Part shown: piece after piece, positions 32,961-49,107 of the stretch | How positions within the stretch are numbered: the stretch's first letter is position 1 | How the letters are laid out: the number at the start of each line of letters is the position of its first letter | DNA from: Edaphochlamys debaryana | Lineage: Eukaryota > Chlorophyta > Chlorophyceae > Chlamydomonadales | Direction of reading: 5' to 3' | DNA length: 64,000 nucleotides | NCBI GenBank assembly: GCA_016858145.1 | Contig: JAEHOE010000008.1 | Coordinates: forward strand, 496,001 to 560,000 | Program-made: the position numbers and the translations under genes | The notes under the pieces: model-generated | What the model saw: the letters and a program-made list of their open reading frames with translations, nothing else | Told to the model about the DNA's origin: nothing | Databases searched by the model: none

Positions 32961-34594
32961 CAACCCCTCTACTTCGCAGAGATTGAGCTCGCCCATCAGC
33001 GGCGGCGGGTGCAGGGTCCGGCCGGGGGGGCGCACGGTAGCCGGGCCGATGTGGGGGCAACGGCGGAGGCGTTTGGATGGTCCCAGCCCTTGCAGAGACA
33101 GGCCCCCGCAGGTGCAGGGGTGCGAGGAGGTGCAGGCATGAGACGCGTGGAGGGCGTGCGGGGCACAGAGCGCGCGACGGGCACAGGGAGCTAGGCTTGT
33201 TTGCGGGATTGGGGGCGCGGGGCGTGGGGGGAAGGGGGGGGGGGAAGGGGGGGGGGGAAGGGGCCCCGAGAGCGCGAGGGGCCAAAGCAGGCTTTGTGTG
33301 GGCCCGGTGTGGGGGGGGGTGCGTGGGGGGGCGGGGGGGGAGGCTGACGGGCGCGGGGCGCGGGGGGCCGCGGGGGGTGGGGCGCGGGGGGCGAGCGGGC
33401 AGGGGGCAAGGGGGCGAGGGTGGATCACAAGCTGGTGGTAGGAACATGCCAGATCATCGCCGGGGTGGAGGGGACGCGCTGTGGTTGCGGTGGGGGTGAG
33501 GGCCGGGTGAGGGGTGCCGGGTGCCGGGCAAGGGCTAAGGGCCAAGGGGTGTTGATTGACCAGAGGCAGGGGGCGCGGTGAGGGGTGCGGCCGGGCGTGG
33601 CTGAGGTAAGGGATGCGGGGCGGGGCGCGGGGGGGCTTGGCGCTTCCGCTCCGCTCTGTCGATCAGGCTTTTGAGGCTCTCGTAGGGGCCCGCGCTGTGC
33701 GACGACATGTCGGCCAGCATGCGCAGGGCCCGCGCTGTCACGCCCCGGGCCAAGCCGCGGGCCAAGCCACGGGCGCAAGGTGCCTGCCTTCGTGTCCGCC
33801 AGAATGCTAGGGGCCAGGGCTGCGTGTCAGCCAGGCACCCTGTCCGCTCTGGCCTACGCGTCGGCGTGACCTACCCCGGTCACGCGGACTTGGCTTCCCG
33901 TGGGCCTTGGGCGAGGGCCGAAGTGGTGTCCGGAGCCGCGTGCCCGACTGCCCGTAGCCCGTTCTGCTACGACTATGACTGCGCGCGCCAGCCGCGGTCG
34001 CAAGAGGTTGCGTCGCTGCCAAGCGGGCAGAGCATGGGTGCGTCCTGACTTGTGGTGCCCAAGTTGCCATGCAACGCCTTGCCTGCGTATTGCGTGATTT
34101 GATACTCGATGTGCTGGGGCTGGTGTCAGGTCGCGCGACGTGCCTCCAGTTTCAATCGCGAGCCGCTCGGTGCCCAGCCGCGGCGCTGCGCCTCGGCATG
34201 CTCTCCTCGCTCTCTTCTATATTAGCATGTCACTCTGAAGGGCTGTCACGGCCCGACGACTTTGTCGCCCTTTTGTGCTCGGGGCACCGCGCTTCCCCAG
34301 CTTACTGTTTGCCTGTCAGCTACGCTCTCAATTGGCGCTGCTGTGCGCGGCTGGGCCTCGAGGATTTTGCCGACGAGGTCCGGACATCCTCCATGTGGCA
34401 CTCCATCCTGCTTGTCTGCCGGTCGCGAGCTCGTCGTGTGCTGCTCTGCGTTGCTGCGACTCGCGAGGGTTCTGCCGACGTGGCGAGCACGGGTCAGAAT
34501 GTGAGCAAGTGTGAACTTCGTTTTCACTCGTACCAGGGGTGGGTCTTCGGGCCAATCCGTAAGGCTCTGTCCCATCGTGGATGGGCGAGCCAAC
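32961..34594 (+). mobile_element. Dispersed repeat, copy A (with short terminal inverted repeats)
   Basis: This block is homologous along its length to the reverse complement of 58655-60371. Shared landmarks in order: CAACCCCTCTACTTCGCAGA, GAGCTCGCCCATCAG, GATGTGGGGGCAACGG, GACGCGTGG with GGGCACAGAGCGCG, ATGCTAGGGGCC, TGCGTCCTGACTTGTGGTGC, GACGTGCCTCCAGTTTC, and CTGTCCCATCGTGGATGGG. GCTCGCCCATC (32987-32997) and its exact complement GATGGGCGAGC (34580-34590) sit near the two ends. No transposase or reverse transcriptase is recognisable, so it is probably a non-autonomous or eroded transposon. A G-rich run at 33225-33420 lies inside. Confidence 0.75.
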
Positions 34595-34595
34595 C

Positions 34596-35062
34596 CATCG
34601 CGCCAGACAAGTCCACCCCTGACCCGTCGCATTGCCGGCTGGTGAGCATGCAGCTGGAGGTGGGTGCAATAGCCGGGTCTGTTGGCTACCCGCCAGCGCA
34701 GGCCTTCATCCCTCCTTGCTTCAGTACTACAACGCACCAGACATCAGCGCCACACACATGCTCCCCTCCACGCCCTTCCTACCCGCCAGCTGCCCACAAG
34801 GGGTATAGGCTCCATAGTCCGCAGCACCACGCCCACAGCCCACCACGCGCCCTGCCTCCCCTGACGGCCGCCTTCCCCTTGTGAAGCCATACCTATCCGC
34901 CCTAGTGTTGTGCCGCTTGCTTGGAGTTCCCAGATGCTGCTTCACAAGAGTCAGCAGTTCAGCACACATTACAGACTACCGGGCTTTCTACTTGCTTACG
35001 GATTCCTCGTACCCCAACATTACAGACTGATTCTAGACCCGCAAGCCGCAACACACGCCCCC
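34596..35062. other. Intergenic and 3' UTR of the katanin-like gene
   Basis: Between the end of repeat copy A and the stop of the katanin-like gene. CATTACAGACT occurs twice (about 34967 and 35018), giving two antisense TGTAA signals. No coding exon is seen. Confidence 0.6.
35020..35024 (-). terminator. Poly(A) signal TGTAA of the katanin-like gene
   Basis: TGTAA on the minus strand, 39 bases past the stop codon at 35063. A second copy at 34969-34973 lies in a repeated 11-base context, so either or both may be used. Confidence 0.6.
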
Positions 35063-38867
<3,805 letters not shown>

Positions 38868-39727
38868 CAGAGATGGATGCTGCGACTAGTCGCTAAGCCG
38901 ACTTGCCTAGCCTCCAGCCTCAGCGCGAAGGAGCCGGCTCCGCATGTCGACGACGAATTGACGGCCTCGAGAAGCTGCGGGGCTCCACCCGACTGGCTTA
39001 TATAACCACTCGCGCCAGAGCTACCTATGGCATCCTTGACGTGGTAGCGGCCAGGACCGCAGCAGCGCCATTCAGCCGAAGCGTCGCGCGAGCCCGGCAT
39101 CGCGCTTTCTCTCCTCGCCTGGGTTGCTATAGGTCAAGCTTACTGGTATGTATCCCTGGGTAACATTCTCAATTGCGGACGACCGCGTGGCATGGCAGTA
39201 GCATGAACACCCGTCGCTGCCAAGCAAGGTTCAGTGCGGCTTGAAGTGTGCGTATGTGTTCTTACTTGGGCATTTTCCAGGGTGTGGCTGGTCCTGGGGG
39301 CGGGTGCTGCCGTGCTGTACTTACTGTACTACAAGGTCCGTACTTCGCCGCTTTGCAAGCCTCCGGTTCTGTAGGACTCTGCCCTTCCAAGACAGCGTCT
39401 GTTGCCAAACACCGTCCTCGCGAATGGGGCGGGCCCAGGCGCAGGCGCCCCACACCTCCAGCGCTGCCTAGTCCTAACCACATGGGTCCCTAACCCCAGG
39501 TCCCTCATTCTATCTGCATCCCCCGCAGGCCCACACGCCAGAGCCTAGATGCCGGTCCCGCCACCTGCTGCGATCAACTACAACTTGAGCAACTGCTAGA
39601 CCCCGCCCATAGCCGCAAGCAATGATATCAAGCTATCACGAGCCCTCCTGCATCACAATAATACTCCTGCACCTAGCTCACTGTCCTTCACCCAGTTCCT
39701 TCACACTCCGCCCAACCCCTCTGCTCA
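38868..39727. other. Upstream region of the katanin-like gene and 3' flank of DNA2
   Basis: No coding exon is supported. A TATATAAG box lies on the minus strand at 38997-39004. No minus-strand TGTAA for DNA2 was found. Confidence 0.55.
38997..39004 (-). promoter_or_regulatory. TATA box of the katanin-like gene
   Basis: TATATAAG on the minus strand, about 130 bases upstream of the candidate ATG at 38867. It is the clearest TATA element in the window. Confidence 0.55.
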
Positions 39728-42700
39728 CTACCCCTCCCCCTCCCCCGGACCCGCACCGGCCCCTTCGCCCAGCCGCAACCCCGGCAGCTCTGCCACGGCG
39801 CCCGCCGGCACCGCCACCACCGCGCCCCGCTCCCTCAGCATCCCCACCACCCGCGACCACAGCGGCAGCGCCGCCAGCGTCGCGGCCGACCCCACCAGCA
39901 CCAGCTTGGTCTTGGCCCGCGTCAGCAGCACGTTGACGCGCTGCTCGTCGCCCAGCAGCTTCCCTGCCTTGCGCTCCTCGTTCGAATGCACCAGCGACAC
40001 CAGCACCGCCTGCTTCTCGCGGCCCTGGTACTGGTCGACGGTGAGCACCTCCACGCCCTCGGCCTCGGCCCCGGCCGGCTGCGCGGCTGCGGTGGCGGCA
40101 GGAGGCGCGGAGGCGGAGTGAAAGAGCGGCGGCCCGTCGTCGTCTCGGATGGGATCGTCGTCTGCGTCGTCGGAGCTGGGGGCGGAGTCCGCGGCGGCGT
40201 CGGGGGGCGGCGCCGCCGCCAGGCCGCCCAGGGCCTGCCGCAGCGCCGCCACCTGGGCCCGGTACGGCGACATGACGCCGATGTCGTACGCGGGCAGGCC
40301 CGCCGCCACCAGGCCCGCCACGAGCGCCGAGATCAGCCGCACCTCCCCCGGGTTTGCGTTGCCCTCGGACATGCTCAGCTCGCGGCAGCCCTCGGCGCCC
40401 TCCGTGTCCAGGAACACGACCCGGACCTCCGGCTGCATCGCCTGCAGCAACCAAGCCGGGACCGGCACGCCAGCCGGCCAGCCCGCGCTCGAGCCCGCTG
40501 CGCCTGGGCCCGAGGCAGGAGCCCCGGCGCTGGGCCCGTCACCGGCCTGGGCTTGGGCCAGGAGCGGTAGGCGGGGCAGGGCCAGCCGCGCGTGTGCGAC
40601 GGCCTCGCTGCCGCAGCGCATCTGGCCGTTGTAGATGAGTGCGTTGCTGAGGGCCATGACGTCCTCGGCCATGCGGTACTGGCTGCGCAGCGTCACCACG
40701 GCCTGCGGGGGTGGGGGCCAGTCGGTGATTTTGGGAAGGGGCAGGGCTGGGTGAGGCAGCAGGCGCCCACAAGCAGTGTGTTGATGGGCGCTGGGCAGCA
40801 GATGGAGCCCCTGGGAGCCTAGCCTGCACTACAAGCCGCGCAGCTCCTTCAACCCAAGCCGGGTCGTGTGAACCCCTCCACGTCCGGCTGCATGCTAGTA
40901 GTTTTCCTGACCGCTCCCCACCTGCGGGTGCTTCTCCGACAGGGTCTGGAAGAGGCTCTCCCGCAGCCCGCCCTCGATCGCCTCGTTGTTCTTGACCAGC
41001 GGGCTGAGCTGGCGGTGGTCCCCCACCAGCAGGAACGAACGCGCCAGCGCCAGCGGGCCCAGGCTGACCGGCAGCGTGGCCTGGCTGGCCTCGTCCAGGA
41101 TGCACACGCCGAACTCCATGCCCGACAGCAGCGGCTGCCGTACGGACAGGCACGTGACGCCCACCTGCGCCGCGAACACGGGCCAACGCGCGGCACGGGA
41201 CTCGCTGATAACGTGACGGGATGGGACTCGATCGTGGCTAGGATGCTTCTCCTGCCTCCCACCAGGTCACCACCACACCCGGCACCCGGCAGTGGGAGAG
41301 AGGAGCTGAGAAACACGGACAGAACCAAGGGCACATAGTTGAGTAGACAAGGCAAAACTTACCACGCGCACTCGCGCCATGGCTTCCTTGAGACTCTTGA
41401 TGGAGGTGTCGGGGAAGTGATCGCCGCCGGGGGTGTACGGCAGCAGCGCGGGGTCGATGCGGCTCATCGAGCCCAGGCGCATGAACTCCACCGGCCTCGG
41501 CCCCGCCAGCAGGCGCACCAGGATGTTGTCCACGGCGCTGTTGGTGTAGGCCGCCACCAGCACGCTAACGTTGGCAGCCACCAGCGCCTGAGTTGGAGTT
41601 GAAGGGAGGGTTGCACACACCGTGCGAGGATGAGGATCAGCCGGGCAAGCCACCTGCCCTTCGCACTCGCGGACTCGGAAGCCCGAAGCCCAGCATGCCT
41701 TGCGACCCCGGCCAGGCCGGCACTAAACTGCAGGCCTTTCACCGCATTCCCGCCCCGAGCCCCGAGCCTCATCCGCAACCCGGCCGTGCCCCACCCGGAT
41801 GATGTGCACGACGGTGGTGGTCTTGCCGCTGCCCGGCATGCCCATGAGCACGGCGTAGTCGCTCATGGCCAGCACCCGCCCCACAGCCGCCAGCTGCTCG
41901 GGGTTCATGCGGGCCCGCGCCTCTGCCACGTAGGCGTTGGCGGCCAGGGCCTGGCTGTTGAGCGCCTGGGACTGGGAGGGGTGCGCGGGCGTGCCTGCGG
42001 GCAGGGAGGGGCGGGTCGAGAGTTGAGCGGGGCGGTGGGTGGGGGAGGGATGGGAGGATGGGGTGGGGTGGAGGGACGAAGGATGGGGAGGGGTGCTGTG
42101 GGCGGCGCAGGGGTTTGCAGGGTTTTCGGCGGCCCGGAGCGATGTCGCAAGAACGGAGGAGGATGGGGCAGCAGGAAAGCTACTTCACTGCCCCCTACCC
42201 GCGGGCTGCGTGCCCGCAGCGACAGCGTTCTGCAGGGGCGGCTGCAGGTCCACGATGAGCCGCCGAAGCTTGGCCCGGCGGGCGTCCTCCCGCCGCCGGG
42301 CCTCCGCGGCCGCCAGGTCCGCCGGCGTGGGCGCCTTCTTCCACCCGCCCCTGCCGCCCTGGTCGCCCTGCGCCGCAGACGGCATGGCTAGCCAGAGCAG
42401 GTTGGCGCGCATCTCATTGTAGTGCTTGGGCCCATCTGTCTTGTCGAAACGCCACGTGACGACGGGGTGCCCTGAGCCCACGGCGGCTGCCCCGCACGTG
42501 CAGGCGCGCGCGGGCAAGGCGGTCGCGGGGGCGAGGGAACAGGCACCGCAGGAGCAGGGCGGGTGCGGCGGGGAGGGGTCGGACTGCAGGCGCTGAACCT
42601 GCAGCTTGGAGCGGCAGGCTATGCGGACCGTGTCCTGCGTGCGGGTCGGGTGGGCGTGGCGGTGCTTGCGTTAGCCCTGGGCTGTGTGGCCCAAAAGCTG

Positions 42701-45700
42701 CCCGAGGGCATGCGAGCTTGCAATGGTAGGCATACTTGCAGACGCCGCACGCCCCAGACCACTCTAACAGCATGCGCTCCTCGCTGGTACGATGCCGCTG
42801 GCCCGGTTGCCTGGCTGCCGTGCACGGGCGTCCTAACGACTCACCTTTGTAATGTCCAGGATGTTCACGTTCGCCACGTTGACATGCCGCCCCTCCACGC
42901 TCAGCACGCCGTGGTCCCCGCGGGCAAAGCCCAGCTGGTCCAACGGCTTGAGGGCCTCCACGTCGACCTTCGCCCCCGCCGTCTGCTCCTGCGCCTCTGC
43001 CTGGCGACTAGCCGCCTCCATGGCTGGGGCTGCGGCGGCGGCCTGGGCGGCGGCAGCCGTGCCGGGGGAGCGTCCGAACAGCAGTACGAACGCCGTGCTG
43101 CCGTCCTCGTTCTCCAGCTCGGGAAGCTCACGGAGGAACGTCAGGCGCGAGATGCAGCTGCCCCGCTTCTCACGCTCCGGGCCTGACAGGGTCCACAGCT
43201 GCGGGGCGGGGCACGCAATCGGACCGTTGGGCACGGCGCAGCATGGCACGGCTGACACCCAAGGTAGCGGCTTCTTAAGCCACGCCGTCAACGACAAGTC
43301 CCAGCCCTGGCCCAGACCCAGTGCAGATCCCCGCTTCCCGCAACAGCACTCACGTCTGCCGCGTGCGCCAGGGCTGTGGATTGCTCCAGGTCCACCAGGC
43401 GGGCCCACTTGGCGTAGAAGGCGGCGGCGCTGGGCTCCACCGCCGCCACCTCCTTCTCAAGCTCCCCCGCCAGCCGCTGGTGCTGCTGCTGCTGCGACCG
43501 CGGGTTGAGGACCACCTGTCCCTGCCCCGAGCCTGCTCCCTCCGCCGCCCCCTCCGCGCCGGCCGCCGCAGCACCACCACCGCCGGATCGCTCCGCGGCA
43601 ACGAGTACGGCGCACGTGGTCCGGGCGTAGCACCTCTGGCAGGCGTTGGGCTGCTCGGGCTGCGCAGGCGGCGGCTGGGGCGAGGCGCCGGCGAGGGCGG
43701 CGGCCAGGCGGTTGCGTGCGGCCATGGTCTGGGCTACGAGGTGCGGGGACTGGTGGACGGCGGCCATCTGGGCGCTGTTGGAGCTCACCCACAGCAGGCC
43801 CGTGGGTGTGGGTGTGCGGTAACGGTCGTGGAAGAGCAGTTGGTAGGACAGCACCTGGGGGCGGGGTGGGGGTGGGTCGGAAGAGGCAGGGTGTGTGAAG
43901 TAGGGGCAGGTCGGAGGGAGGTGGGAGCAAGGTAGGAGTGGGTTGACGGAAGGGCTAGAGTAGGCGGCGGGTTGGAGCAGGAAGGTGGAGCAAGCGGACA
44001 ACTGGGGGCGTTGTAGCGCCTGCGCGGAACTCCCAGGGCTCGACACGTACACTCGCACCTGGTACTTGAATTCGTCCTTGTGCTTCCCCGACTTGTACTC
44101 GAACGGCACAATGACCTGCTGCCCTCCCGGCAGCGGAGGTTGCTGCTGGGGGGCTTGAGGCTGCAGCTGCCCCGCCTGGTTGCCCGAAGCGCAGCTGTTC
44201 CGCTGCGCGTGTTGCCCCTGCTGCCCCTGCGCCTGCCCCTGGGCCGGAGCGACCACGCCGACCGACCAACTGTGCTGCCGAGCCGCCTGCCCCTGGCCCT
44301 GTGGCCCGGGCGGGGCGAGGCCGCCCCGGGCCTGAGCGGCAGCTCCCTCGGCACCCGACAAGGACCGGCGCTGCTGCTGCCACTGGTTCTGGTTCTGGTG
44401 CTGTTGCCGCGGTGGGGGCTGCGACTGAGCCATGCCGTGGAAGCGGTTGGACCCCTGCTGCTGCGCGCCTGGGTGCTGCTGGGCCTGGTGTGGCTGCTGC
44501 TGGGCCTGAGGGGGGCCCGGGCCCGGCTGGGCCTTGGGTAGGTTGGCCGGGTCCACGCGCGTGAGGGTGACGCGCAGAGATGTATCCACCTTGCCCTTCA
44601 GCCCAAACCTGCGGCAAGCGGGAGAGGCACGTCATGTCAAGCGGTTGGGCGTGCCATGCAAACCAATAACTCCACGCACACGGCACACGGCATGTCCCTT
44701 TCCAAGTCGGTTTTGTTCCAGGCACACGGCATCCGGATCGTACCTGGGCGCGCACACGTACTCCTCAATGTCTGCCACGTCATCCACCCTGCAGAACAGC
44801 GGCCGCGTGTCCTGCTGCTGCGACGGCCGGCCGTCGGGCGCGGGCTCGCCCACTTCATACACCTGCCCGCCAAGCGGCGTCGCGCCCGCGGCGGGCACGT
44901 ACAGGCTGCGCCAGCGCTGCAGCGTATCCCCTTGGCCCAGCAGGTTTGCGCGCACGCTGTCCACCGTCTCGCGAGCCTCCAGCAGCGCAGCGGACTTGTG
45001 CGAGATTAGGGACATGGCCTGCGCACCGCACGCCGTTTGGGGTCGCATGAAAGCAGTGTGCACAGGCTGTGCTTAGGATTTTGATCTAAGCTGACACCGA
45101 TCAACGGCCAAGAGGTCAGGCACAGAGTCCGCGCAGCAGCACGTGCGTGCCGAGAACTACTGCTCAGCCCACCTGCTGTTTGAAGTCCTCGGAGCTCAGG
45201 CTGCCCTGCATGCCCCTCCGCATGCCCCACTCCACCAGCTCGTGTGCCAGGGAGCCCTGCAGCGCTGCCGCCCCCCCGAAGCCCTGCTCCACGCGCTCCC
45301 CCAGCCAGGCCTTGCGCACGCAGTCGGCCGTGGCGCAGGACAGCCGCGTGCCTGCGGGCGGCAACCAAGGGGAGGGAGTACATTCGAGTGATGAGGGGAG
45401 GTAAGCGAGGAGGGCCGGCGGATGAGGCGGCGAGGGTAGGGGTTGAAACCAGAAGGGGCGGGGTTTCACGGCTGTGCGTGCTGGGACAGCAGCAGGATGG
45501 GGATGGCTGGGGCTGCAGACGAGGGCTGCAGAAGGAGTCCTCTCGAAGGCTGCCCAGGGCATACTGCTGGTGCCACCCGGCCGCAGGGAACACCCACTTG
45601 GCACGAGGATGTCGGGGTGCAAGACGAACATCCCCTGCTGATCCGAGATCTCCAGCGCCGGACCGCCCCTGGCGTCGGGGTTGTGCAGCGCCCCAATGAT

Positions 45701-48700
45701 GTTGACGGGGTCTCCGGGCTTAACCGTCACCGCGTGCCACGGCGGGTACATGAACACGCGCTGCTGCGTCTTCTGCGAAACGGGGCAGGGCGGGGCAGAG
45801 TAGGAAGAGCACGTAAGCGCCGCTGTACCTGAACCACACAGCAAGTGTCCCCTGTAGAGGCACGTGATGCACTACGCCACAGCCAGGCAGCGGCCACCGT
45901 TCTCACCGTGTGCTCGTGATAGCAGATGAGGAACTTAGAGTTGCCAGTCGGGTCTTCGTAAACCTCCCGTACGATGTGCCGGATCTCCTGCAGGCTAGGC
46001 AGCGCCTCTGCCACGGCCCCGTGCCCCCCCGCCTGCTGCTGCTGCTGCTGCGGTGGCGACTGGGCCTGGGCCTGAGCCTGAGCCTCTGGCGGCGCCTGGG
46101 CTTGCGGCTGCTGAGGCTGAGGCTGCTGTTGGAGGGGCTTCAGCGCGTCCCCAGTTGAGACCGACGGGTGTGGCGCGCCGAGTTGCTGCGGGGGCACGCA
46201 GGGCGCCAGCGGCTGCCGCGCAGGCTGCGGCGGCGGCGGCGGCACTGCCGGGGCCGCCGCAGCCGCCAGCGGCTTTGCGGGTGCCTGCGTCGCAGCTGCC
46301 ACGATGGCGTCTATGTCCACATCATCGCCCCAGTCGTCGTCGCTGTCGTCCGCTATGGGCACGACGGCCTGCGTGCCGCCCTGCACCTTGTGTGCTGGCC
46401 CCACCACCTGAGGCTCCAGAGGCGGAGACACAGGGCGCGGGCCCAAAGGCGCGGGAACGACAGGGCCATGGTGTGGGTGGGGATGCGCTGCCTGGCTGGC
46501 AAACGGCTGCGGGTGCAACCCGGCAGCGGGAGCGGCTGCAGGGTGGAGTGCCTGCGTGCTGGGGGGCCGGCTCCAGGCCTGTGCCTGGGGCTGCGTCTGG
46601 CTGACGGCCTGCCACGGGGCGTGTGCCCCTGCCTGCCCCTGGCTGTTAGCGCCCGGCGCCGCTCGTGCCTGCCCCAAGAGGTTTGATGCCACCGGCTGGC
46701 TTCCGGAGCAAGTCGCGGGGAGGCTGGCGTGCAGCAGACCCGGTGCCGCCCCAGGCGGTGCCGCCGAGCCCGGGCCTACCGGAGGGGACACTCTAGCAGA
46801 GGGCAGGCGTGCCGCGGGCGGGGGCATGGGCCCGGACGCCGCCAGCGGTGTGCCTTCAGGAACTGACCCGGCAGCGCCTGGGGCCTGGGCCTGCTGTGCG
46901 CCTGCGCTACCGCCTGCGCTGCCCCCAGCGCCTTCCGCCCGCTCCTCCAGCCCCGGTGAAGGCTCCGTGTCCATGGGCCCAGCGCCGTCGCCCGGCTCCT
47001 CCCCCATCTGCTGCAGCTCCTCTGCGGGCTGCACGGGCGCCGCGGCCTGCGTGGCCCGGTGCTTCACCACCTGCTCAACCTGCAGCGCGCAAAGCCCGGG
47101 ACGAACACGTCAGCAACCCTTACACCTGTCGGCTGTGTCGACCTCTCCCAACTCTCAGCCGCTCCGCCCCTCCCACGCAGTGCTGCCGTGCCCCGCACGG
47201 CGCCAAACCTCGCACACCCCCCCCACCTGGTCCAGCAGGTCCAGCAGGGCGCGGCGCTTGTTCCCAGAGGTGCCCTTATTACCGGCCGAGGCCGGCAAGG
47301 CACGCTTCTGGGCACCCAGGGTGACGGCCGCGGGCGTCAGGGCCGGCCGGCTGCGGTCGCCACTGCGGGTGCTTGCAGACGGGCGAGCCTCCCTGCGTCG
47401 GGCCCATGTGAGCGAGCCAGTTATGCTGACAGTCGGCCTACAAACGGGCTTCTAGTAAGTCCCCCCTCCGCACTGTGCGCCAAAACCTGGCCACCAGCCG
47501 GGAGTCCCACCCCCACACCGGCTGCCTTACCCGCCGTGCTTGACGGCCGGGGTCTTGTAGGCGTCCGTGGCCGCCAGGATGCGGTCCATGAAGGCATCAT
47601 CCTCCGCGTCGGTGTTGCGAGCAGGGGCAGTCCCCGACCTGGGCCCCGCCCATGGCCCCGCCTGCGCTACCGCTGACGGCGCCGACGTGGAGGCTCCCCT
47701 GCGGCCAGCACACGCGGCCAGGGGACCATGCTCATGCTGCCAGCCTGGCCTTGACCAATCTCTTGCCTTTGCCTTGCAACGTTGTGAGGTTTTGGACCCA
47801 TGAGCTCACCTGTGGCTGCCGCGTCGTGCGTCCAGCTGCTCCTGCTGGACGTCCTCCCCGCCTGGGACGGGTTCTTCGACCCGGTCTGGGGCCGCTTGCT
47901 GCAGGATGGGCAGCAGAGCCCCGCGAGAGCCCTGGGAGTGGTCACCCAGAGGCTGCGACACGCCGCCGCTTGGCGCCTCCTGCGACACGCCCAGGCCCTG
48001 CGTGGGCGGAAGGTCCAAGTGGTGGCCAGGGTTTAGCTCGAGGCTGTTACGCATGAAGGGCGTTGGGAAGAGCGGGGGGCCTGCTAGCACCTTTTGGGAG
48101 GAGTAGGCTGCGGTCGGGGAGCTTGCCCAGACGACCTGCAGGCCGCCATCGTCCATGTCCTGGCTCAGGAGGACCTGTGCACGCAGGGGAAGGGGAGTGA
48201 AGTCTGCGCTCGGACTGATGGCATTACCTTTACCATCCCTCGCTCACATTGTCAAGAAGGTGCTTCCCAGGAGTTGGGGGACGCCGAACCGGCGGCCGGA
48301 TACCAGCGACGTGCTGAGCATCTGCAGGGGTGGGGTTCGAACAAACCGTTTCAGCCCCTACCCGAGCGCGGCTCTAGCCTCTCGCTGGTAATAGCGTGTA
48401 CTCACCAGATGGGCGCGAACCGTCTGCGGTAGGGGCCTGCGCGGCGCGAGGGGGCGGTGAGCATCATGTGGGGCCCTCGCCCCACTTCAGGGACCTCACC
48501 CCTTGACCACCCTTCCAGCTTATACCTGTCTAGCCGACTTGCGCTCAAGGAAGCGGGTGATATCAAGGCCCGAGCGCTGCTTCTGCGTCGCGCCGGGGGG
48601 CTTCTGCGTTCGCGAGGCAGCCTCCTCAGTGTTGAGCCTATCTCAGCGGTTCTTCACAAGCGATAGAGCACCGCGCACCTTGCCCTTCATCCTGGGCGGC

Positions 48701-48865
48701 CCCCGGCAGGCGAGCTGACGTTCAGCTGTCCCGGCCCACGCTACGCTGTGCCTGCTTTGCGTTGCTATGGGTTCTGCTAGAGAAGTTACAGTCGTCTAAG
48801 GGCAGGCCGGAGCGAATAGGCTTGTGAGGAGACGTTTGGGGCTTGGCGCTTGGATCCTGTCGCAT
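39728..48865 (-). CDS. DNA2: DNA2 nuclease-helicase with very long N-terminal insert
   Basis: DNA2 combines a RecB-type nuclease and an SF1B helicase, processing Okazaki flaps and resecting double-strand breaks. Exons: 48637 or 48624-48526, 48423-48406 (18 nt), 48321-48248, 48163-47810, 47698-47531, 47392-47227, 47079-45907, 45772-45598, 45351-45173, 45018-44744, 44608-44059, 43854-43354, 43198-42845, 42598-42199, 41994-41795, 41587-41363, 41164-40922, 40702-39728. The total is about 2080 residues, twice the human protein. Nuclease: ATADCVRKAWL, RFGLKGKVDTS, PFEYKSGKHKDE, VLSYQLLFHDRY, and Fe-S cysteines CQRCYARTTC. Helicase: GMPGSGKTTT (I), AYTNSAVDNI (Ia), ILDEASQ (II), GDHRQLSPL (III), SQYRM (IV), VDQYQGREKQ (V), LLTRAKTKL (VI). 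Exon 47079-45907 is a 391-residue Gln/Pro/Ala/Gly insert. The 5' end is uncertain: an exon 48865-48740 (MRQDPSAKPQ) joins in phase 0, but ATG 48690 is an alternative. Confidence 0.93.
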
Positions 48866-49107
48866 CGAACCTGCCGAACGAACGCTCCTCCTCGACGGCG
48901 TAGTATGCCGCTTGTTCTTCCTCGCTAGCTTTGACTGCGTAGGGTCCGCCACAACGCGTTAGCGCGAGGGCATTTTCGCCCGTTTTCACTGGTCCGCTCG
49001 ATCGGGCTTGGCAGTGTTCACCTTGCTGGTGGCACACTCGTGTAGTTCCAAGAGCGCCAGGACTGGGCGCCTGAGCCCGTGTCGCGGCGTAGCGGATCGT
49101 CTTGGAC
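48866..49107. promoter_or_regulatory. Shared upstream region of DNA2 and OSTC
   Basis: About 240 to 420 bases (depending on the DNA2 start) separate the divergent start codons, so the promoters are adjacent or shared. No TATA box is evident. Confidence 0.45.

Noticed and set aside
33225..33420. G-rich tract in repeat copy A as a gene
   Set aside because: Frames here are only Gly/Arg homopolymer-like, and copy B has a corresponding C-rich stretch without a conserved frame.
48640..48690. ATG 48690 (MKGK followed by GTGCGC) as a certain DNA2 start
   Set aside because: It joins in phase only through a very short intron of about 65 bases or less, so it is kept as an alternative to the exon at 48865-48740.
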